A stretch of 63,924 bases of DNA from Chloroflexota bacterium (GCA_011525385.1 WTGF01000082.1:1-63924); one strand, 5' to 3'; counted from the first letter of the stretch, positions 43,408 to 51,606 are shown. Notes: a model not told the origin generated them from the sequence alone. Made by a program: numbers and translations.

Positions 43408-44610
43408 TCAAACCGCGATGGTCAGTGACTCGAGGTCACGCGGGTAGTAAGTCAGCATCTCGGCGCCGCTGTCCCTGACCAGGACGGTATCGGAGTGCCG
43501 GAAGCCGCCCAACTCCGGAATATATAATCCCGGCTCCACGGTGAATACCATGCCGGCCTTGATCTCTGTGTCGTCGCCGATATCGAGGAAGGGACCTTCG
43601 TGATAGCGCAAGCCGATCGTATGCCCGCTGTGATGTTTCCAGTAGGGCATGAGTTCGTGTTGGTCGAAATAGGCGCGTACTTCGCGATCGACCGCGCTGC
43701 AGGGTAGCCCCGGCTCCAGCGCTTCCATGGCGATCGTCTGCAGATTGAGCATGTGATCAAACATGCGCTTCTGGTCGTCCGAGGGCGCGCCCAGGATCAT
43801 GGTGCGCTCCAGCTCGCTGACATAACCCCAGATCGCCGCGCTGGCGCCGGTCACCAGCACATCGCCCTCCTGGAAGGTTATGTTGCTGGTCAAGGCGTGG
43901 GGGATGGCGGCGTTGCGGCCGATCTGGCCGCGATAACCGGCGATGGCGCCTTCGTAGTATTCGCTGTTGCCGCGCCAAATCGGTCCGATGCTGTCCAGCA
44001 TCATGAGCGTGGCTTCGCCGCTGGCGCGCTGCGACACTTCGACCTCGCCAATGCCAACCTCGGTGTACTTTTGCAGCAGCATATGCGCCAGATTGCCCCA
44101 TTTGCAGCTTTCTTTTAGCAGGGCGATTTCCGCTTCCGACTTGACCATCATTTGGTCTTCGATAGGCGCGCGGCAGTTGAGGACCTCGGCTTTCGTGAGT
44201 TGTGACAAGGGTTGGCCGCGATAGCCGAAGATCCAGGGATAGCCGTCACTGTCGGCGCCGATCCTGTCTCTGATGCCCATATCCTTGACCAGATCAACCA
44301 GCACGTTCATCGGGTGCTTGAGATCGGGAAATTCGGGATAGTGGGCGACGCGGTCGATGACGGACATGGAAGCGGCGTGTTCCAGTTCCAGGCGCGGCAC
44401 GAGCAGCGCCCGCTGACCGGCGCGGTTCATGACGTAAGCCATAGGGCGCTCGGTGGGGATGAAGGCGAAGCCGGTGTAATACTTGATGTAGTCGGCGTCG
44501 AAGAGCACCAGGCCGCTGACGCCGAGTTCGTCGATGATTTCTCCCAGGCGTTCGTTGCGCCCGGCGTATTCGGCGTCGCTGATTTTGAGTTGGGTGATGG
44601 TAAGGGGCAT
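43408..44610 (-). CDS. M24 family protein with substituted metal ligands
   Basis: A 400-residue pita-bread-fold protein of the Xaa-Pro aminopeptidase/creatinase family. The C-terminal domain keeps GHTIGLRYHEGP and the Glu in FTVEPGLYIP. However, the first metal Asp is missing (VLVTGASAAIWGY), the second is Glu (SELERT in place of SDxTRT), and the last metal Glu is replaced (GFRHSDTVLV in place of RxEDT). Loss of two ligands suggests a metal-independent hydrolase such as creatinase-like enzymes, not an aminopeptidase. Substrate unknown; context gives no clear hint. The N-terminal domain begins at a conventional ATG. Confidence 0.85.
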   Translation of the reverse strand: MPLTITQLKISDAEYAGRNERLGEIIDELGVSGLVLFDADYIKYYTGFAFIPTERPMAYVMNRAGQRALLVPRLELEHAASMSVIDRVAHYPEFPDLKHPMNVLVDLVKDMGIRDRIGADSDGYPWIFGYRGQPLSQLTKAEVLNCRAPIEDQMMVKSEAEIALLKESCKWGNLAHMLLQKYTEVGIGEVEVSQRASGEATLMMLDSIGPIWRGNSEYYEGAIAGYRGQIGRNAAIPHALTSNITFQEGDVLVTGASAAIWGYVSELERTMILGAPSDDQKRMFDHMLNLQTIAMEALEPGLPCSAVDREVRAYFDQHELMPYWKHHSGHTIGLRYHEGPFLDIGDDTEIKAGMVFTVEPGLYIPELGGFRHSDTVLVRDSGAEMLTYYPRDLESLTIAV

Positions 44611-44709
44611 GGTTCGCCTCCGCTAGCGTCCTTTGAGTTTGCGGGGGATTATAACGCGGGTCCCCAAGATAGCGATATAGGCGGCCCGAGCCGCTCAGAT
44701 GGCGGTGAA

Positions 44710-45276
44710 TCAGGAGAAAAGCGCCGAAAGCTCGAGACTGAAGCCGGGCAGCACCTGCTCGCCGGAGAGCGCGCCGCCGGCGTCTATGGATTCGCTTTGG
44801 AGCTTGCCGCTTGTATCAAGCCGGCAGACCTCTACGGACTTCTCGGCGGGGATGAGGATCCAGACCAACTGTGTACCACGTTCGAGATATAGGGCGGCTT
44901 TGCGGCGCAGATCCGGCATGGTATTGCTGGGCGACTTGATTTCCACAGCCAGGTCGGGCATGACCGGCACCCATTTCCGCGAGGCGGGTTCGGCGACGGG
45001 GTCGAGCCTGCGAAAAGCGATATCGGGACCAAGCAAGGTATATCGGTCATCCTTGGCATGAAATCCGGAATCGGCGGTAACGCGCCCCAATTGATGTTCA
45101 ATTACATAATCGACAAGAAACTTAGCAAGCAACACAGTAAGATATCCGTGCTCTTCTCCGGGTGTGGGCATTTCAACGAGTTCTCCTTCGATGAGTTCGT
45201 AACGTTTGTCATTGTCGGGATCGCAGGCGATTTGCCACAAGTCGTCAATGTCATAGAGACCTTCGCGGGTTTCCAT
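44710..45276 (-). CDS. Uma2 family protein (cluster 2, third gene)
   Basis: A 188-residue Uma2 protein of a second subgroup. It starts GLYDIDDLWQIACDPDND and has ELIEGELVEMPTPGEEHG, then LGPDIAFRR (Asp), DLAVEIKSPSN (Glu and Lys) and LRRKAALYL, LVWILIPAEKSVEV. The catalytic D...ExK pattern is intact. The C-terminal tail GALSGEQVLPGFSLELSALF is shared with the two genes upstream. It is the last gene of a three-gene tandem array on the minus strand, with 20 bases to its neighbour. Confidence 0.8.
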   Translation of the reverse strand: METREGLYDIDDLWQIACDPDNDKRYELIEGELVEMPTPGEEHGYLTVLLAKFLVDYVIEHQLGRVTADSGFHAKDDRYTLLGPDIAFRRLDPVAEPASRKWVPVMPDLAVEIKSPSNTMPDLRRKAALYLERGTQLVWILIPAEKSVEVCRLDTSGKLQSESIDAGGALSGEQVLPGFSLELSALFS

Positions 45277-45296
45277 CTTTTCCTCACAGTTTCCAA

Positions 45297-45866
45297 TTAG
45301 TCGAAGAGCGTGGTGAGTTCGAGCTCAAAATCGGGCAGGACATCTTCGCCGGAGAGCGCGCCGCCTGCGTCTATGGATTCGCTTTGGATCTTACCGCTGG
45401 CGTCAAGCCGGCAGACTTCGGCGGTCTTTTTGTCTGGAATGAAAATCCACACCAATTGTGTGCCATGCTGCAGATATAAGGCGGCTTTTCGACGAATCTG
45501 CGACATGGTGTTACTAGGAGAGACGATCTCGACGGCGAGATCGGGCATCAAAGGCATGAACTTCTTGGGAATCGGATTCGGAGCGCGCTCCATTCGCGTG
45601 AAGGCAACATCGGGAACCATTAGCGTGAGACGGTCGTCAGGAGAGTGGAAACCTGCATCGACCATCGTGACGCCAAGTTCGCGTCCTCTGTCATATAGTC
45701 GAATGTAAAAGCTGATTTCACTTGCAAGGAATCCATGTTCTCCACCTGGAGCTGGCATCTCGTACAATTCTCCATTGATTAGCTCAAAGTGTTTGTCGGC
45801 GTTTTCCGGTTGACAAACGAGTTGCCACAGGTCGTCAATGTCATAGACGCGCTGTTGGATTTCCAT
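45297..45866 (-). CDS. Uma2 family protein (cluster 2, second gene)
   Basis: A 189-residue Uma2 protein closely related to its neighbours. The catalytic region reads PDVAFTR (Asp), DLAVEIVSPSN (Glu, but Val replaces the Lys seen two residues later in the flanking copies) and IRRKAALYL, LVWIFIPDKKTAEV. The IVS variant may still be active because the downstream RRK lysine is kept. GAGGAAGAG precedes the ATG at 45866; the GTG at 45890 overlaps the previous stop and is less likely. Confidence 0.8.
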   Translation of the reverse strand: MEIQQRVYDIDDLWQLVCQPENADKHFELINGELYEMPAPGGEHGFLASEISFYIRLYDRGRELGVTMVDAGFHSPDDRLTLMVPDVAFTRMERAPNPIPKKFMPLMPDLAVEIVSPSNTMSQIRRKAALYLQHGTQLVWIFIPDKKTAEVCRLDASGKIQSESIDAGGALSGEDVLPDFELELTTLFD

Positions 45867-45889
45867 CTCTTCCTCGCGTTGTCGCCACA

Positions 45890-46459
45890 CTAATTGAATA
45901 GACTCGACAGCTCAAGCTCAAAACCGGGCAGTACGGACTCGCCGGAGAGGCTGTCGTCGGCGTTGATGACTTCGTTTTGGATGCTGCCATTGTCGTCAAG
46001 GCGGCAGACTTCCACGTTCTTCTTGTCGGGGATGACAATCCAGACTAGCTGCGCGCCATGCCGCAGGTAAATTGCGGCTTTGCGGCGCATCTGCGCTAAG
46101 CTGTCTTTGGGGGATTTGATTTCTACGGCGATGTCCGGCATCGTCGACACCCACCTCTTGTTGAGCGGCGCATCCGCGCGCTCTCTTAGCCTGAATGCGG
46201 CATCGGGCGCAAGCACAGTATAGTGGTCGTCCAGCGTGTAGTAGCCAGATTCTACCGTTGGCACACCCATTTTGCGTTCCGGGTCAAAAAGTAGAAAATG
46301 GTGATAGAACAAGCCGGCAAGAAAGCCATGCTCTTCGCCCGGTGCTGGCATCTCGATGATTTCTCCGTCTAGCAATTCAAGGTGTTTATCGGCGTTTTCC
46401 GGCCGATGGACAAACTCCCAAAAGCTGTCAACATCGTAAACGCGCGCTTTGACCCGCAT
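45890..46459 (-). CDS. Uma2 family protein (cluster 2, first gene)
   Basis: A 189-residue Uma2 protein, first of the tandem trio. The core reads APDAAFRLRER, DIAVEIKSPKDS and MRRKAAIYL, LVWIVIPDKKNVEV. The PENADKHLELLDGEIIEMPAPGEEHG segment strongly resembles that of the next copy, indicating tandem duplication. A 70-base spacer separates it from the end of the dihydropyrimidinase gene, and it is transcribed in the same direction, so it could be part of that transcript. Confidence 0.8.
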   Translation of the reverse strand: MRVKARVYDVDSFWEFVHRPENADKHLELLDGEIIEMPAPGEEHGFLAGLFYHHFLLFDPERKMGVPTVESGYYTLDDHYTVLAPDAAFRLRERADAPLNKRWVSTMPDIAVEIKSPKDSLAQMRRKAAIYLRHGAQLVWIVIPDKKNVEVCRLDDNGSIQNEVINADDSLSGESVLPGFELELSSLFN

Positions 46460-46529
46460 ATTGTCCTCGCAATTTTGCTTGCCTTGACTTTAATATAACA
46501 CCATTTGCGCTGTTTCTGGCATATCTCGC

Positions 46530-48008
46530 CTAAAGCACCGGCGCGCCCGGGGCGCGCTTGATGAACTGGCCGGCGCCGTTGCTGCCCAGCCAGTTTTCGC
46601 CATCGACCAGCTTGTTCCCCCGCTGATAGACCTGTACCGGCAAGCCCTTGACGGTCATGCCTTCGTAGCAGTTGTAATCGACGCGCATGTGGTGCGTGGC
46701 CGCGCTGATGGTGTGTTCCTTTTGCGGATCCCAGACCAGAATGTCGGCGTCGGAGCCAACAGCGATGGTGCCCTTGCGCGGGTACATGCCGAAGATGCGC
46801 GCCGGGTTTGTGCAGTGCAGCTCCACAAAGCGCGAGGGCGATAGCACCCCGCTGTTGACGCCGGCATGCCACATCACCATCATGCGGTCTTCCAGCCCGG
46901 GCATGCCGTTGGGGATCTTGGCAAAATTGCCTTTGCCGAGTTCTTTGCCCGGGCGGCGATAGAAGGGATCTTGTTTTTCGTATCCGACCCAATCCCGGCC
47001 GCCGGTCCGCTCGTTCCACTCTTCCCAGGGACCGTGCCCGCCGTCATACCAGAAATCGCAATGGTCGGTGCTGACGATCTGCAGCGTGCCATCGCGCACG
47101 GCGCCCCAGAGCACGCCGTGATCGTGCTTGCTTCGGATCGGCGGAGAGCAGACGTACTTCGAGCCCTCGAATCCCGGCAGCGCCATGTGATCTTCGACGG
47201 TGAGGAAGAAGTACTGCACGCAGGTCTCGCCCATGACCGGGTATCCCAGGGCGCGTCCTCGCCGCAGGGCCTCGATGGCCGGTTCGCAGGTCATGTGCAC
47301 CACATAAAGCGGGCAACCGGTCATGCCGGACATGACCACGGCGCGGTTGGTCGCTTCGCCTTCGATCTCGGGCGGGCGCGACGAGGCGTGATAAACCGGG
47401 TCGGTTTTGCCTTCCGCCAGCAGCGCCGGTGTCAGGGCTGCTTCGACATCGCCATTTTCGGCGTGGACCATGACGATCATACCGTTGTCGGCGGCCACCC
47501 GCATAGTGTTGAATAAGGTCGCGTCATCGATTTGGAAGACGTTCTTGTAAGCCATGAAGAGCTTCAAGCTGGTGATGCCTTCGTCGAGCATGGTGGGTAT
47601 TTCTTTCATGACGGCGTCGTTGAGATCGGTGACCGCCATATGGAAACCGTAGTCGATCTGGGCGATATCGCGCGATTTCGCCCACCAGGTTTCCAGCCCG
47701 TCGCGCAAGCTGCCGCCGATGGGCTGCACCACGAAGTCGATATGGGTGGTGGTGCCGCCAAAGGCCGCCGCCATATGGCCGACATCAAAGTCGTCATTGC
47801 TGATGGTGCCGCCGAAGGGCAGGTCGAGGTGCGTATGGACGTCGATGCCGCCGGGCATCAAGTATTTGCCGTTGCAATCGACCAAGTCATGTCCGTTGCC
47901 CTCGAGGTCGCGCCCGATCAGCGTGATGATCTCGCCCTCGACCAAGACATCGGCCTTGATCATGTCGCTGGCGGTGATGATCGTTCCGTTTACAAATACT
48001 GTTCCCAT
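46530..48008 (-). CDS. hydA: Dihydropyrimidinase / D-hydantoinase
   Basis: A 492-residue cyclic amidohydrolase. It has the metal motif GGIDVHTHLDLPF (about residue 53), the carbamylated lysine in TSLKLFMAYK (about 148), VHAENGD, VVHMTCEP and VSTDHCDF, all in family order. Dihydropyrimidinase opens 5,6-dihydrouracil or dihydrothymine to N-carbamoyl-beta-alanine or its methyl homologue. AAAAAGGAG before the ATG at 48008 makes the start clear. The LLM oxidoreductase, semialdehyde dehydrogenase, aminotransferase and importer genes further right fit a reductive pyrimidine or related cyclic-ureide pathway. A beta-ureidopropionase was not found in the window unless the M20 protein at 30700 serves. 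Confidence 0.9.
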   Translation of the reverse strand: MGTVFVNGTIITASDMIKADVLVEGEIITLIGRDLEGNGHDLVDCNGKYLMPGGIDVHTHLDLPFGGTISNDDFDVGHMAAAFGGTTTHIDFVVQPIGGSLRDGLETWWAKSRDIAQIDYGFHMAVTDLNDAVMKEIPTMLDEGITSLKLFMAYKNVFQIDDATLFNTMRVAADNGMIVMVHAENGDVEAALTPALLAEGKTDPVYHASSRPPEIEGEATNRAVVMSGMTGCPLYVVHMTCEPAIEALRRGRALGYPVMGETCVQYFFLTVEDHMALPGFEGSKYVCSPPIRSKHDHGVLWGAVRDGTLQIVSTDHCDFWYDGGHGPWEEWNERTGGRDWVGYEKQDPFYRRPGKELGKGNFAKIPNGMPGLEDRMMVMWHAGVNSGVLSPSRFVELHCTNPARIFGMYPRKGTIAVGSDADILVWDPQKEHTISAATHHMRVDYNCYEGMTVKGLPVQVYQRGNKLVDGENWLGSNGAGQFIKRAPGAPVL

Positions 48009-48043
48009 TTTTGTCTCCTTTTTCGATAACCGTTCTTGTCGAC

Positions 48044-48068
48044 GGGCGATCCGCCGGATCGCCCCTAC
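48044..48068. repeat. REP-like palindrome, TCC/GGA variant
   Basis: Arms GGGCGATCC and GGATCGCCC, followed by CCTAC. It lies between the third LLM tail remnant and the dihydropyrimidinase start, where a further Uma2 copy would be expected. Confidence 0.75.
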
Positions 48069-48084
48069 CAGTGAGCGGCGGCGG

Positions 48085-48168
48085 TCAACTAAAAGGCGGG
48101 ATGATCTTCTCGCCGTATTCCGCCACCGTGCGCGCTTCCTCACTGCAAGTCAGAGAGATCTTGCTCAG
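48085..48168 (-). pseudogene. Third copy of the LLM gene 3' end
   Basis: On the minus strand the segment encodes SEEARTVAEYGEKIIPPF then a stop, preceded by KISLTC. It matches the last residues of the LLM oxidoreductase (GEEERTVAEYGEKIIPAF) at 49476. Nothing upstream of it resembles the rest of that enzyme. It is a remnant left by tandem duplication. Confidence 0.75.
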
Positions 48169-48190
48169 CGTTCGTTGATGGGCGCATAAC

Positions 48191-48781
48191 TTACTCGGCA
48201 GCCGACGAAGGCTCTGCCGCGTCAAATTGGATACCGTCATAAATATCCGCCAATGGCAAATCACAACCCAGCGCCGGCAGCGGCACGATGGCATCCAAGC
48301 CCGAGAATGTCCGCACAGGCCAGCCGCTTGCACCGCGCGAGGCCACTTCGACTTGCGCTTTGAATTGGTCGATGATGAGATAGACCTGTAGTGAAGGGAT
48401 GCTTTGGTACAAGTCGCGCTTGAAGCCACGGTCTTTGTTGGCTGTTGCGGGCGAGAGCACTTCTGCGACTAGCGTGGGATTAAAGAGGTTGATGGCTGGC
48501 TCGTCAAGCTCTGGTTCGCCGCAGACGACGCTCAAGTCCGGATAGAGATAGCGAGCAGGGCTGACACGGATGCGCATGGCGCTGCTGTAAAAGTGAAACT
48601 CGCCATCCCTCAGACGCAGTCTAAGCGCGAAACCAACGTTCAACATTATTTCTGCGTGATAAGCTGTGCCGCCGGTCATCGGATATACCTCGCCGTCAAT
48701 GTATTCATTCTTGTATTCGCTGGCTTCATCGAAGGCGAAATATTCTTCGACGGTCATCTGGCGGATGCTGTCGACAACCAT
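48191..48781 (-). CDS. Uma2 family protein (cluster 3, second gene)
   Basis: A 196-residue Uma2 protein of a third subgroup. It begins SIRQMTVEEYFAFDEASEY and NEYIDGEVYPMTGGT, and the core reads LYPDLSVVC (Asp), LVAEVLSPATAN (Glu), DRGFKRDLY (Lys) and VYLIIDQ. The first 40 residues and 35 bases of leader are almost identical to those of the gene at 48880-49440, while the middle has diverged strongly. The C-terminal tail (FDAAEPSSAAE) is missing from the other copy. GGGGAGG lies 14 bases before the ATG. Confidence 0.8.
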   Translation of the reverse strand: MVVDSIRQMTVEEYFAFDEASEYKNEYIDGEVYPMTGGTAYHAEIMLNVGFALRLRLRDGEFHFYSSAMRIRVSPARYLYPDLSVVCGEPELDEPAINLFNPTLVAEVLSPATANKDRGFKRDLYQSIPSLQVYLIIDQFKAQVEVASRGASGWPVRTFSGLDAIVPLPALGCDLPLADIYDGIQFDAAEPSSAAE

Positions 48782-48816
48782 GATTCGTTTTGTCCTCCCC
48801 GAGCTGGTTTTGCGCC

Positions 48817-48873
48817 TTACCGAAATGCCGGGATGATTTCCTCGCCGTATTCTGCCACAATGCGCTCTTCCAC
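48817..48873 (-). pseudogene. Second copy of the LLM gene 3' end
   Basis: It encodes EERIVAEYGEEIIPAFR and a stop, and sits 35 bases before a Uma2 start codon, exactly as the true LLM stop sits 35 bases before the other Uma2 start. The two 35-base spacers are nearly identical. It abuts the stop of the Uma2 gene at 48880. Confidence 0.85.
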
Positions 48874-48879
48874 GCCGCG

Positions 48880-49440
48880 TCACACCTCGACGCCGTGATA
48901 TATCTCCGCCAGCGGCAATTCACAAGCCAAGGCCGGCAGCGGGATGACGGCATCCAGGCCCGTGTATGAATGGGTCTGCCAGCCGCTTGCAGCGCGCGAA
49001 TCAACCTCCATCCGCGCTTCGTCCTGGTCGATGACCAGGTAGGCTTGCAATGACGGGATGGTTTGATAATGGCGCCGCTTGTTGCCGCGATCATAATCAC
49101 TGGTCGAGGGCGAGGTTACTTCGGTGACAAGCACAGGATTAAACAGGTTCAACGAGCGCTCATCGGTTTCCGGCGCGCCGCAGACGACGCTTACGTCGGG
49201 ATAGAGATAGCGCGTCGGGCTGACGCTGTGGCGCACATGCCCGGCATGTACTTGGCAACCGCTTCGGCTCACGCGCTGCCAAAGCGCGACGATCGTATTC
49301 ACAATGAGTGTATCGTGATTGACTGTCCCACCCGTCATCGGATATACCTCGCCGTCAACGTATTCATTTTTGTATTCGCTGGCTTCATCGAAGGCGAAAT
49401 ATTCTTCGACGGTCATCTGGCGGATGCTGTCGACAACCAT
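48880..49440 (-). CDS. Uma2 family protein (cluster 3, first gene)
   Basis: A 186-residue Uma2 protein. N-terminal residues to TGGT match its neighbour; afterwards it differs (NHDTLIVNTIVALWQR). The core is LYPDVSVVC (Asp), LVTEVTSPSTSD (Glu), DRGNKRRHY (Lys) and AYLVIDQ. It ends early with IYHGVEV compared with the longer neighbour, because the LLM tail remnant begins six bases after its stop, which suggests the end was cut at the duplication junction. It follows the LLM gene by 35 bases and is probably cotranscribed. Confidence 0.8.
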   Translation of the reverse strand: MVVDSIRQMTVEEYFAFDEASEYKNEYVDGEVYPMTGGTVNHDTLIVNTIVALWQRVSRSGCQVHAGHVRHSVSPTRYLYPDVSVVCGAPETDERSLNLFNPVLVTEVTSPSTSDYDRGNKRRHYQTIPSLQAYLVIDQDEARMEVDSRAASGWQTHSYTGLDAVIPLPALACELPLAEIYHGVEV

Positions 49441-49475
49441 GATTCGTTTTGTCCTCCCCGAGCTGGATTTGCGCC

Positions 49476-50471
49476 CTAGCGAAAGGCCGGGATGATCTTC
49501 TCGCCGTATTCTGCCACGGTGCGCTCTTCTTCACCACACATCAGATAGATGTTGAACTGCGTCACGCCGGCTGCTTCCAGCTCCTTGAGCTTGGCGATGT
49601 GTTCGTCGACGCTGCCCAGGATGCCAAAGGCGTCGACGATGTCTTCCGTGATAAAGTCGAGATGGTCCGCGTCTTTGTCGGCATGTTCTTTGTAGTCGTA
49701 ACCTTTGCGTCCTTCGATGTAGGCGGTCAAGCTCTCGGGTATATCCGGGCTGTCCATGCCATAGCGCTCGACGATATCCGCCACATGATTGCCGACCATG
49801 GCCGGGAACCAGCGCGTTTGTTCGCGCGCTTTGTCCATATCTCCGATCCAAACTGGCGCTGCCGACATAATTTGGTAATTTGACATGTCCATCCCGGCCG
49901 TTTCGCCGCCAGCGATCGCTTGTTCAGAGAACCACTTGACCAATCCCGGGTCTGCAAGCTGAATCACCAAGCCATCGCCGGCGCGGCCGGCGCCCGCCAG
50001 CGCTTTGGGTCCATAAGCCGCGATCCAGATCGGGATTTCATAGCCATTGGCCCAGGGGAATTGCGCCGATGTGTCGTCGTAGGCGACCTCGTCGCCGCGT
50101 ACCAGAGCGCGCAGGACATTGGCAAAGCGCTCCATATTGGCGACGGTCATGGGTTTTTTGCCCAGCATGCGCCGCGAGCTGTCGCCACGGCCGATACCGA
50201 TCTCGATGCGGTTGCCGCTTTGTACAGCCAGCGTGGCGTACATGCTGGCCGCCACAGACCATTCCCGCACGCCGGGATTGGTCACCAGCGGTCCGTAGAT
50301 CATGTCCTCGGTGTTGGCCATGCACAGGGCCATGGTCAAATAACATTCGCGCCACAGCACGTGCGAATCGAAGAACCAGCCGTATTTGAATCCGGCGACT
50401 TCGGCTTGTTTGCACAGCGCCACCGTGCGCTTTGGTGAAATATCGCCTTTGAATGTAATGCCGAAGTCCAT
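49476..50471 (-). CDS. LLM class flavin/F420-dependent oxidoreductase
   Basis: A 331-residue luciferase-like (LLM) TIM-barrel enzyme using FMN or F420. Family elements are MDFGITFKGDISPKRT at the start, VTNPGVREWSVAASMYATL (about 63-81), RIEIGIGRGDSSRRMLG (about 87-103) and the IWIAAYGPKALAGAGRAGDG phosphate-site region (about 150-169). The GRGDSSRR loop is typical of F420-type members. It lies two genes from dihydropyrimidinase, so reduction of a pyrimidine ring, or its oxidative opening as RutA does, is a reasonable hypothesis. AAAGGAG precedes the ATG. Copies of its 3' end lie at 48817 and 48085. Confidence 0.9.
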   Translation of the reverse strand: MDFGITFKGDISPKRTVALCKQAEVAGFKYGWFFDSHVLWRECYLTMALCMANTEDMIYGPLVTNPGVREWSVAASMYATLAVQSGNRIEIGIGRGDSSRRMLGKKPMTVANMERFANVLRALVRGDEVAYDDTSAQFPWANGYEIPIWIAAYGPKALAGAGRAGDGLVIQLADPGLVKWFSEQAIAGGETAGMDMSNYQIMSAAPVWIGDMDKAREQTRWFPAMVGNHVADIVERYGMDSPDIPESLTAYIEGRKGYDYKEHADKDADHLDFITEDIVDAFGILGSVDEHIAKLKELEAAGVTQFNIYLMCGEEERTVAEYGEKIIPAFR

Positions 50472-50613
50472 TTTTCGCTCCTTTTTTTGAATACCCTCAG
50501 CCCCGGCCGCTTCCCCCATGAAGAAGATAAAAATGTCGCTGATCCAGGAGGCTTGCAGTTGCGCGGCGCGCGCTACGTGGGTTGGCCACTAGGATGACCT
50601 TTTCTTTTGCGGG

Positions 50614-50952
50614 CTACAAGTATCTGAGACTGTTCTTCATGCTTTCTTCCGTCTCGTTTTGATAGAGCGCAGTCAGGGCATTGACGGCGTAACCGATGCC
50701 GAGATTGCCGTTGGGAAAATAGGCGATGCCACAGTGCTCAAATCTGTAGAATGACGAATCGGTGAAGTCCGAATCTTCTGTACACATGACTCGGCCAGTT
50801 GTTATGGCAAAGCGCAATTGTTCCATATCGCCGGTCTCAAGCATGCTCGCGCCTCGTGCAGACAATGCATCTATTCCTTGCTGTCGCAGTTGTTTCGCGA
50901 TTTCCGGGTTCATGTTTTCATCCAGGTAGAAGCGTAATCTGCTCTGGGACAA
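50614..50952 (-). CDS. DUF5615 PIN-like protein, putative toxin (module 1)
   Basis: A protein of about 112 residues of the DUF5615 PIN-like family. The hallmark opening is RLRFYLDENMNPEIAKQL, then ALSARGASMLETGD and the acidic CTEDSDFTD segment, giving the Asp/Glu residues expected at a PIN-type metal site. It follows and overlaps a DUF433 gene, the standard antitoxin-toxin arrangement. The start is uncertain: I used a TTG after GGCGGAAC that gives an overlap of 35 bases; an ATG at 50991 is also possible. Confidence 0.65.
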   Translation of the reverse strand: MSQSRLRFYLDENMNPEIAKQLRQQGIDALSARGASMLETGDMEQLRFAITTGRVMCTEDSDFTDSSFYRFEHCGIAYFPNGNLGIGYAVNALTALYQNETEESMKNSLRYL

Positions 50953-51547
50953 GACGTTCCGCCTTCCAACGCTCGTCAAAGCGGCTGACATATTCAATTT
51001 CGCTGTCGATCTCGGTCGAACGCTCGTGATAATAGGCCAATGCGCCAAATACCTGATCAAGTGATAGATCATATTTTTCGGCGATAAGTTCGGGCTCATT
51101 TACACCGTAACGCCACTCCACGACAATATCCGCCACGCGCAAGCGCGTGCCGTCAATACACGGGCTGCCGTGATGTTGGTCGGTGTTACGGCTGATAAGA
51201 GTCAGGCTCTCAATGCTTGCTTCTTCGGGCTCGTCGATACGCACTCGAGACGCTACTGCCGCTTCCGGCCCTTCCGATTTCAAACGTTCGTCGAAGCGCA
51301 AGTCTTCAGCGATATCGGCATCAATTTCCGATTTATGCTGGTGATAATAAGCAATCGCCGCATAGACTTGCGCCGGGGTCGCTTTGTATCGCTCGGCGAT
51401 TTCCTCTGGCGATGCGCTTTTTTCACTATATTGATAGTCAAAGACGATGCGCTTCACTTTCAGCCCACGGCCGATGATAGTCGGTCGCCCCCTGCGGCAG
51501 CCGGGCCTGCGCCAAATTAAATTGATGCTTTCAATTACGCGCGCCAT
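50918..51547 (-). CDS. Tandem DUF433 protein, putative antitoxin (module 1)
   Basis: A 209-residue protein made of two DUF433 units, where about 80-100 residues with one unit is usual. The first (residues 1-75) reads IESINLIWRRPGCRRGRPTI then PAQVYAAIAYYHQHKSEID; the second (about 112-190) reads IESLTLISRNTDQHHGSPCI then DQVFGALAYYHERSTEID. Each has the conserved G-x-P and the A-x-A-Y-Y-H-E helix. DUF433 proteins are winged-HTH-like and pair with DUF5615 proteins, as here. A fused pair could bind DNA or toxin as an internal dimer. Confidence 0.8.
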   Translation of the reverse strand: MARVIESINLIWRRPGCRRGRPTIIGRGLKVKRIVFDYQYSEKSASPEEIAERYKATPAQVYAAIAYYHQHKSEIDADIAEDLRFDERLKSEGPEAAVASRVRIDEPEEASIESLTLISRNTDQHHGSPCIDGTRLRVADIVVEWRYGVNEPELIAEKYDLSLDQVFGALAYYHERSTEIDSEIEYVSRFDERWKAERLVPEQITLLPG

Positions 51548-51606
51548 GTCATACTCCGCTTTCTTCTGTAATTCTGTCCGGCACTAGCGGAACTCGACAA
51601 GGTTTC

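Noticed and set aside
48085..48429. 114-residue ORF ending in the LLM-like tail
   Set aside because: Most of it is antisense-like frame shift of the Uma2 gene at 48191; only the last 27 codons are meaningful, as a duplicated gene end.
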